From Carboxylicivirga linearis (GTDB lineage: Bacteria; Bacteroidota; Bacteroidia; Bacteroidales; Marinilabiliaceae), in NCBI RefSeq assembly GCF_018271995.1, contig NZ_JAGUCO010000023.1, positions 18,147 to 82,146 of the forward strand: a stretch of 64,000 nucleotides of DNA. The letters are read 5' to 3'. Below, in pieces: positions 27,975 to 38,569 of the stretch (position 1 is its first letter; every line of letters starts with the position of its first letter). The notes below the pieces were generated by a model. The model did no database searches. It was not told the DNA's origin and saw only the letters and a list, made by a program, of their open reading frames with translations. Both the position numbers and the translations under genes were made by a program.

Positions 27975-29588
27975 ATGAAGATACACCTAACCGGTATTTT
28001 TACTGGACTTTTGTTTTTCAGTTCTATTATCAACGCTCAAAATATTTTTGAACAAACCAAAGATCCTTATTTTGGAGAAAGCTGCACCTCCATCATGGTT
28101 AGTAAAGGTGCCAGTGCCGACGGATCGGTAATAACCAGTCACACATGCGATGGAAGATATCGAACCTGGATGACCATGGAAGCAGGAGAAACCTTTGAAA
28201 ACGATACTACAACACCCATTTTTAAAGGAAAATTAAGAACTGAAACTCCTTGGGACATGCGAGAGGTTAAAGAGGTTGGACAAATACCTCAGACCAAACA
28301 AACATTTACTTTTTTAAATACTGCCTACCCTTGTTTAAATGAAAAACAACTGGCTATAGGCGAAACAACAACCGTTGGCCCCAAAGAATTGGTGAATGAA
28401 AACGGAATGTTTCTGATTGAAGAATTGGAACGCATTGCTCTTCAACGCTGTTCTACAGCCCGTGATGCAATCAACCTTATTGGTGAATTAATAAAAGAGT
28501 ATGGCTACGGCGATTGGGGCGAATGTATAACCATTGCTGATAAAAAAGAGGTGTGGCAATTAGAGATATTTGGCGAAGGACCCGACAATATTGGAGGTGT
28601 TTGGGCTGCACAACGCATTCCGGAAGGTCATGTAGGAGTATCGGCTAATATCTCGCGAATTGGAGAACTGAACCTGAAAGATAAAGATCATTTCATGGCT
28701 TCAGAGAATGTATATAAGGTAGCTAAGAAATTAGGAAGATGGGACGGTAAAAAACCATTTAAATTCTGGAAAGCCTATGGCGATAATGAGAAACCATTTA
28801 ACATTCGCGAATTCTTTATCCTTAGCTCCTTAGCTCCTTCACTAAACCTTAGTTACGATGCTGATGAACTTCCTTTCTCGGTTAAACCCGATGAACCTGT
28901 AAGTGTGCAGGACATAATGGCTTTGTATCGCCAAACCTACGAAGGCACCGAATACGATATGACTCAAAATATTAATGTCATCAAAAAGAAAAAAGATGAT
29001 GATGGAAAGGTTATTAGTCAGGATACAATTAAATCATCCATTGCTAATCCATGGCCAACGGGAGCTGCCCGAAATACTTTAAACTATTTAGATAGTACGG
29101 CTGTAACCTATCAGCGTACCGTTGCGGTGTCGTGGTGTTCCTATTCCGAGATTATACAATTGCGTGACTGGCTACCAGATGAGATTGGTGGTGTTGCCTG
29201 GCTATCGTTTGATAATCCGGGCCAAAGTCCACGTATTCCTATTTATGCCGGAACAACCCAATTACCCGAAAGCTTTAACTATTGCGGTCAAAAACGTTAC
29301 CGCGAAGATGCTACCATTTGGAAATACCGTAAAGCCAATAAACTGGCTACACTGGCCTGGCAAGAAACCAAAGAAGCCATGCTAAAAGAGGTAGCCCATT
29401 TCGAAAATAAAGGACTTGAAGAGGGCAGTATACTGGAACAAAAAGTTATTAAGCTCTTAAAAGAAGGTAAAAAAGAAGAAGCTCAGGAACTACTAAACCG
29501 TTATACCTTTGATTTTACCGGAGCTACCATTCACCGATGGAAAGATCTGGAAGATTACTACTGGGGACGATTTGGTATGGGATTTTAA
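27975..29588 (+). CDS. C69 family dipeptidase, exported
   Basis: A 537-residue peptidase of family C69 (PF03577). A signal peptide of about 22 residues ends in INAQ. The presumed catalytic Cys37 lies in GESCTSIMV, followed by the family pattern ASADGSVITSHTCDG. NENGMFLIEE and GDWGECITIADKKEVW are also family blocks. Most members are cytoplasmic or use an exposed N-terminal Cys; here the signal peptide places the enzyme in the periplasm, where it probably cleaves dipeptides from protein or cell-wall turnover. It is a single gene followed by a terminator. Confidence 0.93.
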   Translation: MKIHLTGIFTGLLFFSSIINAQNIFEQTKDPYFGESCTSIMVSKGASADGSVITSHTCDGRYRTWMTMEAGETFENDTTTPIFKGKLRTETPWDMREVKEVGQIPQTKQTFTFLNTAYPCLNEKQLAIGETTTVGPKELVNENGMFLIEELERIALQRCSTARDAINLIGELIKEYGYGDWGECITIADKKEVWQLEIFGEGPDNIGGVWAAQRIPEGHVGVSANISRIGELNLKDKDHFMASENVYKVAKKLGRWDGKKPFKFWKAYGDNEKPFNIREFFILSSLAPSLNLSYDADELPFSVKPDEPVSVQDIMALYRQTYEGTEYDMTQNINVIKKKKDDDGKVISQDTIKSSIANPWPTGAARNTLNYLDSTAVTYQRTVAVSWCSYSEIIQLRDWLPDEIGGVAWLSFDNPGQSPRIPIYAGTTQLPESFNYCGQKRYREDATIWKYRKANKLATLAWQETKEAMLKEVAHFENKGLEEGSILEQKVIKLLKEGKKEEAQELLNRYTFDFTGATIHRWKDLEDYYWGRFGMGF

Positions 29589-29596
29589 GTAAAAAC

Positions 29597-29634
29597 AAAA
29601 AGCTCCCCCGGGAAACTATTAATGGGGAGCTTTT
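29597..29634 (+). terminator. Terminator after the dipeptidase gene
   Basis: AAAAGCTCCCC (29597-29607) pairs perfectly with GGGGAGCTTTT (29624-29634) around a 16-base loop. The A-tract on one side and T-tract on the other allow it to act in both directions, serving also the convergent HU gene. Confidence 0.85.
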
Positions 29635-29656
29635 AGGTATTAATAGTAATCAATCT

Positions 29657-30040
29657 TTATATCGAAGCCTTTTCAAAACTAGCATCAGCTAATTTCTTTT
29701 TAAGATCTTTACCTAGCGTAAAAATGATTTTTATATTCTTAATCATTGAGGCATTAAAATCCGTGGCCGAATCAACCCTCTCGCTGCTAAATGACATTCG
29801 AAGTGTTCCTAAATCGCCTAAGCTAACAGAATTACCATCCAACAAATATTTAGGAATCTGATCCACAAGATTGTCTAATGTATTATTTACATCACCCCTG
29901 GTTAACGACGATTTTTCAACAATATCTACACTAATTGCTTTCAATCCTTTTTTACCGGATAACACAGGTGATGCATAAACTTTTTTAGCCGCAGCAGGAT
30001 CTCTGGGATTACCTCTTTCTATCAATTTATACTTTAACAT
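29657..30040 (-). CDS. HU family DNA-binding protein (TIGR01201 type)
   Basis: A 127-residue histone-like protein starting MLKYKLIERGNPRDPAAAKK, the Bacteroidota-specific form of the HU fold with an N-terminal extension in place of the classical start. SSLTRGDVNNTLDNL and VSLGDLGTLRMSF match the dimer-forming helices and the beta-arm base. Such proteins bend DNA and may act in chromosome organisation. The gene is monocistronic and divergent from the secreted protein gene at 30427. Confidence 0.92.
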   Translation of the reverse strand: MLKYKLIERGNPRDPAAAKKVYASPVLSGKKGLKAISVDIVEKSSLTRGDVNNTLDNLVDQIPKYLLDGNSVSLGDLGTLRMSFSSERVDSATDFNASMIKNIKIIFTLGKDLKKKLADASFEKASI

Positions 30041-30197
30041 ACGCTAGATTTTATAGGGTTACAAATATTATAACTATTTATAATTAGAATTATTGATCGT
30101 TTTCGAAAATAATTATTTATAAACCATAATCCAAATACTGTTATCAATAACTAAAGACCATCCCTTACAAAATTGTACTCAAAAATAAAATCAGAAC

Positions 30198-30268
30198 ATT
30201 TTCATCTTGATGCAGCAAATTTTTCATCTTGATTAAAATTTATTTTCTCCTTGATGAAAATTTTCGTC
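30198..30268. repeat. Three phased 13-base direct repeats with a terminal palindrome
   Basis: TTTTCATCTTGAT occurs at 30198-30210 and 30220-30232, and a two-mismatch copy (TTTTCTCCTTGAT) at 30243-30255. The steps are 22 and 23 bases, about two helical turns. The last copy runs into GATGAAAATTTTCGTC (30253-30268), a palindrome with one mismatch. The spacing suggests a regulator binding one face of the DNA; which of the two flanking genes it controls is unknown. Confidence 0.6.
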
Positions 30269-30385
30269 TATATGGAATGAATAAAAAAACTCATACCGGA
30301 AATACAATTAACATTTACTTAAAGCGTGAGTAAAAGCTTAACTTTTCGTTTAGTTTCAACTTAAATTAACTTCATGTTGGCTTCA

Positions 30386-30393
30386 TACATTTG
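30386..30393 (+). promoter_or_regulatory. Promoter -7 box for the secreted protein gene
   Basis: TACATTTG matches TAnnTTTG exactly, 33 bases before the ATG at 30427. A -33 TTTG is missing at the normal spacing, which would fit a promoter that needs an activator. Confidence 0.5.
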
Positions 30394-30426
30394 TGTATAT
30401 GAGGAAAAACAAATAATCTAACACAA

Positions 30427-30990
30427 ATGAAAAAAACAATTAATAGTAAACTTAGTCTATTGGCAATAATTGCCTTAGCTTTTTTAACTCCTTTGAAAGC
30501 ACAGGATGCATTAATCTATTCGAAAGAAATTAAATTAAATAATCAGAACGAAATAAAAGAAACGGTTAACAACCTTACTTTGTCGCTGCTTACAAAAACC
30601 AATGCATCGGTTTGTGCACAGTGTAACGAAGAGAATATTGTAATTATCGAAGGTCGAATTCCAATAACATTAAGCAATAATCCTTTTGAAGTAGCGTACA
30701 ATTTTAACGGTTATATTAATTATCAGTTAGAGGTAAACTACAACAATGGCATTGAACTAACTTTTAAAAACCTACAACACGAATCGAAAAATTCGATCAA
30801 TGGTTTTGACCTTAACTACGGTCAGTTATTGTCAAACGGATCAACAGCCAAAAATGCGGTGTACCGTAATTACGATTTCCTTTCGGAGGATTACAGACGT
30901 GTTACTCTTTTCGAAACAGATGAAGAAATAGAAAAAATGATACAAGAAAAAGCAATAAATAATATTGATAATTTGATTGCTGAAAAATAA
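30427..30990 (+). CDS. Exported protein of unknown function, possibly DUF4468-like
   Basis: 187 residues with a signal peptide ending in LKAQ. The segment ALIYSKEIKLNNQNEIKE and the following pattern of short beta strands resemble the DUF4468 fold (TBP-like) seen in Bacteroidota exported proteins; this is a weak match by eye. CAQCNEENIV gives one CxxC motif in the mature part. The last 25 residues are helical and charged. It appears to be transcribed alone, with a -7 box upstream and a terminator downstream. Confidence 0.7.
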   Translation: MKKTINSKLSLLAIIALAFLTPLKAQDALIYSKEIKLNNQNEIKETVNNLTLSLLTKTNASVCAQCNEENIVIIEGRIPITLSNNPFEVAYNFNGYINYQLEVNYNNGIELTFKNLQHESKNSINGFDLNYGQLLSNGSTAKNAVYRNYDFLSEDYRRVTLFETDEEIEKMIQEKAINNIDNLIAEK

Positions 30991-31012
30991 TCTGTTGCTC
31001 AAACAAAAGAAT

Positions 31013-31054
31013 CTCCCGTACTAAGATATTATTGCTTATTACGGGATTTTTTTT
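31013..31054 (+). terminator. Terminator after the secreted protein gene
   Basis: CCCGTA (31015-31020) and TACGGG (31040-31045) form the stem, with inner TAAG/CTTA pairs possible, and eight T residues follow. The remaining bases up to 31233 carry ATTACAC/AATCAC-like simple repeats but no gene. Confidence 0.78.
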
Positions 31055-31233
31055 GACCGTAATCAGAGTAATCACTATTCTCAGTGAAATTTGTTTTAAA
31101 ATAAAAATCCAAGGATTACACCAATTATCACAAATTGTTCCGCATCGGGAACTCAAAATCTTTTTAATCTTAGTAATCTGAGGATAAAATAGAATGTTGT
31201 ATCAATTATTTTTTTTAGGCGATAACCTTGTCT

Positions 31234-32454
31234 CTACTCTGACTTCTCTAATAAATGGGGACCAAATAACTTAATTCCAATAGCTCCGATGGGTGCCGTA
31301 ACCACAATACTTAAAACAGCCAATGCCAAAATAGTTTGCCCGGTTCCGGTTGTTACATCTCCCAGTTTACCTTCACCGATTAAAGTTAAAGGAACTGCAC
31401 CAATGGCTGCCTGCACCGTTGCTTTAGGCAAATAGGCGATTACACTAAATATACGTTCTTTGGTATTTAAGTCAGACCCTATTAAGGATAGCCAAACCCC
31501 AATGCTTCGAGCGGTTAAGCCCAGCAGTAATATCAATAATCCGATACCTATCAACGAAGCGTTTAACTGCGATATTTGTACTTCTGTACCTATATAAACA
31601 AACAATAATATTTCGGCCAAAACCCATACCTTATTAAACTTAACAGATAAACGATTGGCCAGCTTATTGTATTTCTCTAAAATCATAAACCCAATGGCCA
31701 TAATACCAAGCAAACCGGCTAAAGGAACAAATTCTTTTAAGGTTTCCCATTCTGTAAATTCGTAAAATACCACGGCTACAATCATAAAGATAATTACCTT
31801 TTTAGTGTCCCTGATATGATATTTTTTAAAGAATACCACCAGTGCCAAACCGATTAAAGCTCCTAACAAGGCTCCTAAAGCTATACCTACCGGCACACTC
31901 CAAAAAATGTGTCCGTAATCAATAGCATTACCCGCTGCCAATCCGGTAAATACACCAAAGATGGTTATCGCAAAAACATCATCAACCGATGCTCCGGCCA
32001 GCACCAAAGTAGGAACTTCCTTTTTTTGACCGTAACCTTTATCTTTTAAATCGAGCATTGCCGGAACAACTACCGCCGGTGAAACAGCAGCAATGATAAA
32101 GCCTAATATTCCTCCCTCAATAAATGAGAATCCCAAAACATAATGGGCAATCAGCATCACTGTTGTACCTTCCAGCACGCCCGGTATAAAACTCATATTA
32201 ATAGCCGGTCGCCCAACTTTATGCAATGTTTGTTTATTAATACCCAGCCCGGCACGAATCAAAATTACAATTAAAGCTACCGTTTTAAATTCTTGCAAAA
32301 AAGTGGCCACTTCAGGATTAACCAAATCAAAAACACTTGGTCCCAATAAAATACCTGTAAAAATCATACCTAGTATTCCGGGAAGTTTCACCAGGGTAAA
32401 TACGTAATTCAATAAAAGAGCAACCAGAATAATTAGAGCGAAGTCGATTAACAT
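31234..32454 (-). CDS. Cation:proton antiporter (CPA family)
   Basis: A 406-residue integral membrane protein with about 12 hydrophobic helices. LPGILGMIFTGILLGPSVF is the typical N-terminal signature of CPA sodium or potassium/proton antiporters, and ILAGASVDDVFAITIFG-like residues in the middle (VLAGASVDDVFAI) carry the pair of acidic residues expected for ion exchange. It lacks the C-terminal RCK or TrkA domains of KefB-type proteins. It probably sets cytoplasmic pH or sodium level. It stands alone behind a promoter at 32475-32505, divergent from ligA. Confidence 0.9.
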   Translation of the reverse strand: MLIDFALIILVALLLNYVFTLVKLPGILGMIFTGILLGPSVFDLVNPEVATFLQEFKTVALIVILIRAGLGINKQTLHKVGRPAINMSFIPGVLEGTTVMLIAHYVLGFSFIEGGILGFIIAAVSPAVVVPAMLDLKDKGYGQKKEVPTLVLAGASVDDVFAITIFGVFTGLAAGNAIDYGHIFWSVPVGIALGALLGALIGLALVVFFKKYHIRDTKKVIIFMIVAVVFYEFTEWETLKEFVPLAGLLGIMAIGFMILEKYNKLANRLSVKFNKVWVLAEILLFVYIGTEVQISQLNASLIGIGLLILLLGLTARSIGVWLSLIGSDLNTKERIFSVIAYLPKATVQAAIGAVPLTLIGEGKLGDVTTGTGQTILALAVLSIVVTAPIGAIGIKLFGPHLLEKSE

Positions 32455-32474
32455 GATGGATGTGTTTAGTGGTG

Positions 32475-32505
32475 CAAAGATAATTCAATAAATCAACGAG
32501 TCAAT
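32475..32505 (-). promoter_or_regulatory. Promoter for the antiporter gene
   Basis: Minus-strand -7 box TATCTTTG (32482-32475) matches TAnnTTTG, with ATTG (32505-32502, one mismatch to TTTG) 19 bases upstream. The predicted leader before the ATG at 32454 is only about 15 bases. Confidence 0.6.
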
Positions 32506-32566
32506 TATCAATTTCCCATTAACCATTAATACCCTAACCTTTTTTGACTTTTACCTTTAGAATTTT

Positions 32567-32614
32567 GACTTTTACTTTTTGACTTTTACTTTTTGACTTT
32601 TACTTTTTGACTTT
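32567..32614. repeat. 14-base tandem repeat (minisatellite)
   Basis: Three perfect head-to-tail copies of GACTTTTACTTTTT (32567-32580, 32581-32594, 32595-32608) are followed by a partial copy, with one or two degenerate copies from about 32545. The array lies between the antiporter promoter and the ligA promoter. Its copy number may vary by slippage. Confidence 0.9.
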
Positions 32615-32676
32615 AGATTTTAACCTTTATCCTTGTTACTTTCCACTTGTTTCGGACTTTATTATCGCAAAAATTG

Positions 32677-32684
32677 TATTTTTG
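32677..32684 (+). promoter_or_regulatory. Promoter -7 box for ligA
   Basis: TATTTTTG matches TAnnTTTG. The transcript would begin only about 10 bases before the ATG at 32700, which favours the in-frame ATG at 32715 as the true ligA start. Confidence 0.5.
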
Positions 32685-32690
32685 TTTTGA

Positions 32691-34715
<2,025 letters not shown>

Positions 34716-34737
34716 ACCTAATTTTTAGCACACAATA

Positions 34738-35298
34738 ATGAGCAACTTCATAGATGATTTCAGAGAAAAGATAGCTGGTTATTTTCTTAAAAGAGAGATT
34801 AAGAAACAACCTCACAAAGCATCTATTCATAATCTTCAAACTGCTGAATCGGCAGGTATTTTGTTTGATGCCACTCAACCTGAGAATCTTAAAATTGTAA
34901 AAGAACTAATTGGCGAACTTAAAGAATTTAATATTCAGAGCAAAGCACTAGGCTATATTAACCAAAGCAAACGCGATGATGATTATATCGGTGATAATAT
35001 CTATAGCTTTGTCTGTAAAAAAGATTTTAGTCTGTTTTATAAACCCAAGTCAGAGAATATTACTCAATTCATGGAAACTCCTTTTCATTTGTTGATTGTT
35101 TTAGCCAATGAGTTTTTATTCCCGATTGATTATATTGGCTCTTTATCTAAAGCACAATTTAAAGCTGGCAGAACCAACATCGACAACGAAATGTTCGATT
35201 TTATGATTGAATTAAAGGAAGGAGACTCTATTAAAGATTTAAAAAAGCATATTATACATTACCTCTCAATCATCAACAATAAAAACACGCAATGCTAA
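34738..35298 (+). CDS. Conserved protein of unknown function (DUF6913-like), ligA-dapA intergenic gene
   Basis: A 186-residue soluble protein with a basic N-terminus (REIKKQPHKASIHNL) and a segment GILFDATQPENLKIVKEL that suggests an alpha/beta fold. The C-terminal part (FLFPIDYIGSLSKAQFKAGR, then MFDFMIELK) matches my recollection of the Bacteroidota family DUF6913, but the assignment is tentative. It begins 22 bases after ligA and overlaps dapA by 7 bases, so it is cotranscribed and probably translationally coupled with dapA. No catalytic motif is evident. Confidence 0.75.
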   Translation: MSNFIDDFREKIAGYFLKREIKKQPHKASIHNLQTAESAGILFDATQPENLKIVKELIGELKEFNIQSKALGYINQSKRDDDYIGDNIYSFVCKKDFSLFYKPKSENITQFMETPFHLLIVLANEFLFPIDYIGSLSKAQFKAGRTNIDNEMFDFMIELKEGDSIKDLKKHIIHYLSIINNKNTQC

Positions 35299-36176
35299 CA
35301 CCCTATCAGCTAGGCGGCACTGGAGTAGCCCTTGTTACTCCTTTCCAATCGAATAACGATGTTGATTTTGAATCACTCGATCGTTTGGTTCATTTTGTTA
35401 TTCAAAATCAGGTTGATTTTTTGGTTGCCCTCGGTACAACTTCCGAAGCAGCTACTCTTAGCGAAAAAGAAAAACGTGAGGTAGTTCGCCATATTATCAC
35501 GGCTAATGGAGGCAGAAAGCCTATTATTGTTGGTATGGGTGGAAATAACACAGCTCAGGTGGTTGACACCATCAATAAAACCGATTTTGACGGCATCGAC
35601 GGCATATTATCTGTTGTTCCATTTTACAACAAACCTAGTCAGGAGGGTATTTATCAACACTTTGCCGAAATAGCAAATGCCTCACCTGTACCTATTATTC
35701 TGTATAATGTTCCGGGCAGAACATCCTGTAATATGGAAGCTGAAACAACCATTAGACTGGCAAACGATTTTGAAAACATTATTGCAGTTAAAGAAGCTTC
35801 AGGCGATTTTATTCAAATAATGAATATCATCCATAAAAAGCCAGATGACTTTATGGTACTAAGTGGTGATGATGCCTCTACCCTTCCCTTAATTTCTTTG
35901 GGTGCTGATGGTGTTATTTCTGTTACTGCTAATGGATTCCCGTTTGAATTTAGCCAGATGGTTCGAGAAGTTTTAGATCAATCAATGGACGAAGCTTGCT
36001 CAATACACTATAGTTTGTTGGAAATGATTCAACTTTTATTTTGCGAAGGCAACCCGGCAGGTATAAAAGCACTATTACACTTACGTGGTTTGATTGACAA
36101 TAATTTAAGACTTCCGCTTGTACCTGTAACAGAAGAAACTTATATTGCTATTGAAAATATTTTAAACAAATTTTAA
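35292..36176 (+). CDS. dapA: 4-hydroxy-tetrahydrodipicolinate synthase
   Basis: Condenses pyruvate with aspartate semialdehyde in the lysine and diaminopimelate pathway. The 294-residue TIM barrel has the expected GTTSEAATLSEKEK, the catalytic Tyr138 in LYNVPGRTSCN and the Schiff-base Lys167 in AVKEASGD. The ALGTTSE motif fits DapA rather than N-acetylneuraminate lyase or KDG aldolase. It overlaps the preceding DUF6913-like gene by 7 bases. Confidence 0.97.
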   Translation: MLTPYQLGGTGVALVTPFQSNNDVDFESLDRLVHFVIQNQVDFLVALGTTSEAATLSEKEKREVVRHIITANGGRKPIIVGMGGNNTAQVVDTINKTDFDGIDGILSVVPFYNKPSQEGIYQHFAEIANASPVPIILYNVPGRTSCNMEAETTIRLANDFENIIAVKEASGDFIQIMNIIHKKPDDFMVLSGDDASTLPLISLGADGVISVTANGFPFEFSQMVREVLDQSMDEACSIHYSLLEMIQLLFCEGNPAGIKALLHLRGLIDNNLRLPLVPVTEETYIAIENILNKF

Positions 36177-36225
36177 GGATTTGGTCTGCTTTTTGTTAAG
36201 CTATCATTAAAATAAACTACTTACT

Positions 36226-36819
36226 ATGAAGATTAAAATTTATCTGAGCCTAACATTAGTTTTAGCATTAAGCATCCTTAGCGGATGTATGACTCACAAG
36301 GTGGAACGCGTTGACACCAAAGAAGCAATTGATTTAAGTGGAAGATGGAATGATACCGACTCTCGTTTGGTGGCCGAAGAAATGGTTGACCAGGTGTTGG
36401 GCGGTGCATGGATTAATAATCATCTTCAAAGTTCCGACGGTGAAAAGCCTGTTGTAGTGGTTGGTTTGGTTTACAATAAATCGCATGAGCATATTAGTGC
36501 CGAAACATTTATTAAAGATGTAGAAAAAGCATTTATCAATAGCGGACGAGTGCGTTTAGTACAAGCCGGTGATAAAAGAGAAGAGTTAAGAAAAGAAAGA
36601 GCTGCTCAGCAAGAATTTGCCAGCATGGAAACAGCCAAGCAGTGGGGTCAGGAATTAGGTGCTGACTTTATGATGAATGGTGATATTAACTCAATTGTGG
36701 ATACTTACAAAAAGGAACGCGTTAACTTTTATAAAGTTAATCTTGAATTATCGAACCTCGAAACCAACGAAGTGGTTTGGATTGGAGATAAAGAAATTAA
36801 GAAATACATAACAAAGTAA
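36226..36819 (+). CDS. lpoB: LpoB-like penicillin-binding protein activator, lipoprotein
   Basis: A 197-residue lipoprotein with lipobox ILSGC (Cys21). The mature part follows the LpoB family: TDSRLVAEEMVDQVL, VVVVGLVYNKSHEHI, AETFIKDVEKAFINSG and AKQWGQELGADFMMNGDI. In Enterobacteria LpoB is an outer-membrane lipoprotein that activates the peptidoglycan synthase PBP1b through the periplasm. Bacteroidota carry the family without an obvious PBP1b partner domain, so its role here is by homology only. It is followed by a COG3014 lipoprotein gene, with which it is commonly paired. Confidence 0.87.
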   Translation: MKIKIYLSLTLVLALSILSGCMTHKVERVDTKEAIDLSGRWNDTDSRLVAEEMVDQVLGGAWINNHLQSSDGEKPVVVVGLVYNKSHEHISAETFIKDVEKAFINSGRVRLVQAGDKREELRKERAAQQEFASMETAKQWGQELGADFMMNGDINSIVDTYKKERVNFYKVNLELSNLETNEVVWIGDKEIKKYITK

Positions 36820-36828
36820 CAATCACAA

Positions 36829-36855
36829 AAAGAAGAAGCTTCATGCTTCTTCTTT
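36829..36855 (+). terminator. Hairpin between the LpoB-like and COG3014 genes
   Basis: AAAGAAGAAGC and GCTTCTTCTTT form a perfect 11-base-pair stem around a 5-base loop. The T-tract is short, so it may be a partial terminator or a stability element that reduces COG3014 expression relative to the LpoB-like gene. Confidence 0.55.
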
Positions 36856-36876
36856 CATTTAAGTTAAGCCCTACCT

Positions 36877-38268
36877 ATGATCCGAAGAATATTGCTACTT
36901 CTTACAATAAGCACTTTTCTTACCTCGTGTCTTACCTACTACGAAAAAAATATTCAGTTACAGAATATGATTGCGGCCGGCAACTTCGATTCGGCTGACA
37001 AACTATTACAAAACGATAAGAAAGGGAGCGAAGGCAAGAATCGCATGCTCTATTTTTGTAACAGAGGTGTGGTATCTTTTATGAATGGTGAGTATGAGCA
37101 AAGTATTGACTACTTTAATCAGGCAGATTACTACGTTGAAGACTATAAAAGTAACCTGGGTAACGAAGCCTTGGCTTTAATCACCAATCCTGGAATTAAA
37201 CCCTATCGCCCTGAGGATTTTGAATCTGTTATGGTTCATTATTACAAAGCTCTTAATTTTATTTACCTCAACAATTACGAAGGAGCTTTGGTAGAATGCC
37301 GAAGAGTAGATATTTTACTTCAGCAATTCAACGAAAAATATAAAAAAGGGAAAAATAAATACACCCGCGATGCTTTTGCCCATACTTTAATGGGATTGGT
37401 ATACGAAGCTTCAGGTAATACAAACGATGCTTTTATTGCCTACCGTAATGCACTGGAAATATACGAAGAAGATTATCTTCCTATGTTTGGTGTACAACCA
37501 CCTCAACAGTTAAAAGAAGATTTATTGCGAACTGCTTACGAACTGGGTTTTGGAACTGAACTTCATTTTTACGAAGATAAATTCGGAATGAAATATGAAC
37601 CCAACGAGGATGAAAATGGTTACCTCATATTCTTCTGGATGAATGGCTTTGGTCCTGTAAAAGCCGAGTGGAGTATTAATTTTGTAAATACAGGCTATAA
37701 CGACGGCTGGATAACACTTACCAACGATGAATATGGTTTATCTTTCCCTATTTATATTGGAAAATATTCCGACGAACAGAAAAATTCTTTTAAAAACCTT
37801 TCTGTACTTCGGGTAGCATTTCCAAAATATGTAGAGCGTAAACCACTATTTCACAACGCTCATATATCAGCTAACGGCGAAACTTATCCGCTTGAATTAT
37901 CTGAAAACATTAATGCTATAGCCTTTCAATGTTTGCAAGATAGAATGTTAAGAGAAATTGGTGCAGGTATAGCACGGTTAGCAGCAAAAAAAGCAATGGA
38001 AGCAGCTGTTAGAAGCGAAAATGAAAACCTGGGTGCTGTTTTAAGCATAATTAATGCTGCCACCGAACAGGCCGATACTCGTAATTGGCAAGCACTTCCA
38101 TATAGTATATCGTATTGCAGAGTTCCCTTAAGTGAAGGAACTCATCAGGTGAGTCTTAAAACATCAGGCCAAATGCAAAACGAAGTACCCTTTACATTTA
38201 ATATTCAAAAGGGTAAAACCACTTTCTTTGCTTTCCATAATTTAGAGAGTGAACGAATTGGCTATTAG
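36877..38268 (+). CDS. COG3014 family lipoprotein
   Basis: A 463-residue protein with a lipoprotein signal (FLTSC, Cys18). Residues about 30-220 are TPR-like helices (YFCNRGVVSFMNGEYEQSID, then ALEIYEEDYLPMF). The C-terminal half is beta-rich, with LGFGTELHFYEDKFG and LRVAFPKYVERKP as family landmarks. COG3014 proteins occur next to LpoB-type lipoproteins and are thought to act at the cell envelope, but no activity has been shown to my knowledge. It starts 57 bases after the LpoB-like gene, with a hairpin between. Confidence 0.85.
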   Translation: MIRRILLLLTISTFLTSCLTYYEKNIQLQNMIAAGNFDSADKLLQNDKKGSEGKNRMLYFCNRGVVSFMNGEYEQSIDYFNQADYYVEDYKSNLGNEALALITNPGIKPYRPEDFESVMVHYYKALNFIYLNNYEGALVECRRVDILLQQFNEKYKKGKNKYTRDAFAHTLMGLVYEASGNTNDAFIAYRNALEIYEEDYLPMFGVQPPQQLKEDLLRTAYELGFGTELHFYEDKFGMKYEPNEDENGYLIFFWMNGFGPVKAEWSINFVNTGYNDGWITLTNDEYGLSFPIYIGKYSDEQKNSFKNLSVLRVAFPKYVERKPLFHNAHISANGETYPLELSENINAIAFQCLQDRMLREIGAGIARLAAKKAMEAAVRSENENLGAVLSIINAATEQADTRNWQALPYSISYCRVPLSEGTHQVSLKTSGQMQNEVPFTFNIQKGKTTFFAFHNLESERIGY

Positions 38269-38569
38269 CCAATAAGAAAAACCATGGAAGAGCCTACCCT
38301 GCGAAAAAGAATAAATCTTGATGGAAATAGCCCTTCCATGATATCTTTACAATTGTTTGAATTGTTTTATCTGAAGCAAATAAAACCATTGTGAGTTAAC
38401 ACAATATAAACTCAATGTTAATTCAATCTGAATAAATAATAGATTTGCTAAATTTTGACAGTAGTCTTACCCATCTACCTCAAACATTGGTTGTATCAAA
38501 CGGTGATTATTTTTTCGACTCGCTCTGAATCAATAGATGAATTTTAGAGAACCAATTTTACTGATGCTT
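38269..38569. other. Convergent intergenic region, no gene seen
   Basis: 301 bases between two convergent genes. CATGGAAG (38283-38290) and CTTCCATG (38333-38340) are inverted arms around a 42-base loop, without a T-tract. No promoter, RNA gene or clear terminator was found. Confidence 0.4.

Larger units (their letters stand above)
30041..30426. other. Divergent intergenic region with phased direct repeats
   Basis: 386 bases without a gene between the HU gene and the secreted protein gene at 30427. It holds the direct-repeat array 30198-30268 and a plus-strand -7 box at 30386-30393, both listed separately. Nothing else distinct is seen. Confidence 0.5.

Noticed and set aside
30902..31156. 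An 84-residue minus-strand open frame across the end of the secreted protein gene and its terminator
   Set aside because: It overlaps a real gene and a rho-independent terminator on the other strand, shows no start-site signal and looks like chance open frame in AT-rich sequence.
32567..32614. Short tandem repeats considered as a CRISPR array
   Set aside because: Units are contiguous 14-mers without spacers and no cas gene is present.
38283..38340. Inverted arms CATGGAAG/CTTCCATG as a terminator between convergent genes
   Set aside because: The arms are only 8 bases, the loop is 42 bases and no T-tract follows.
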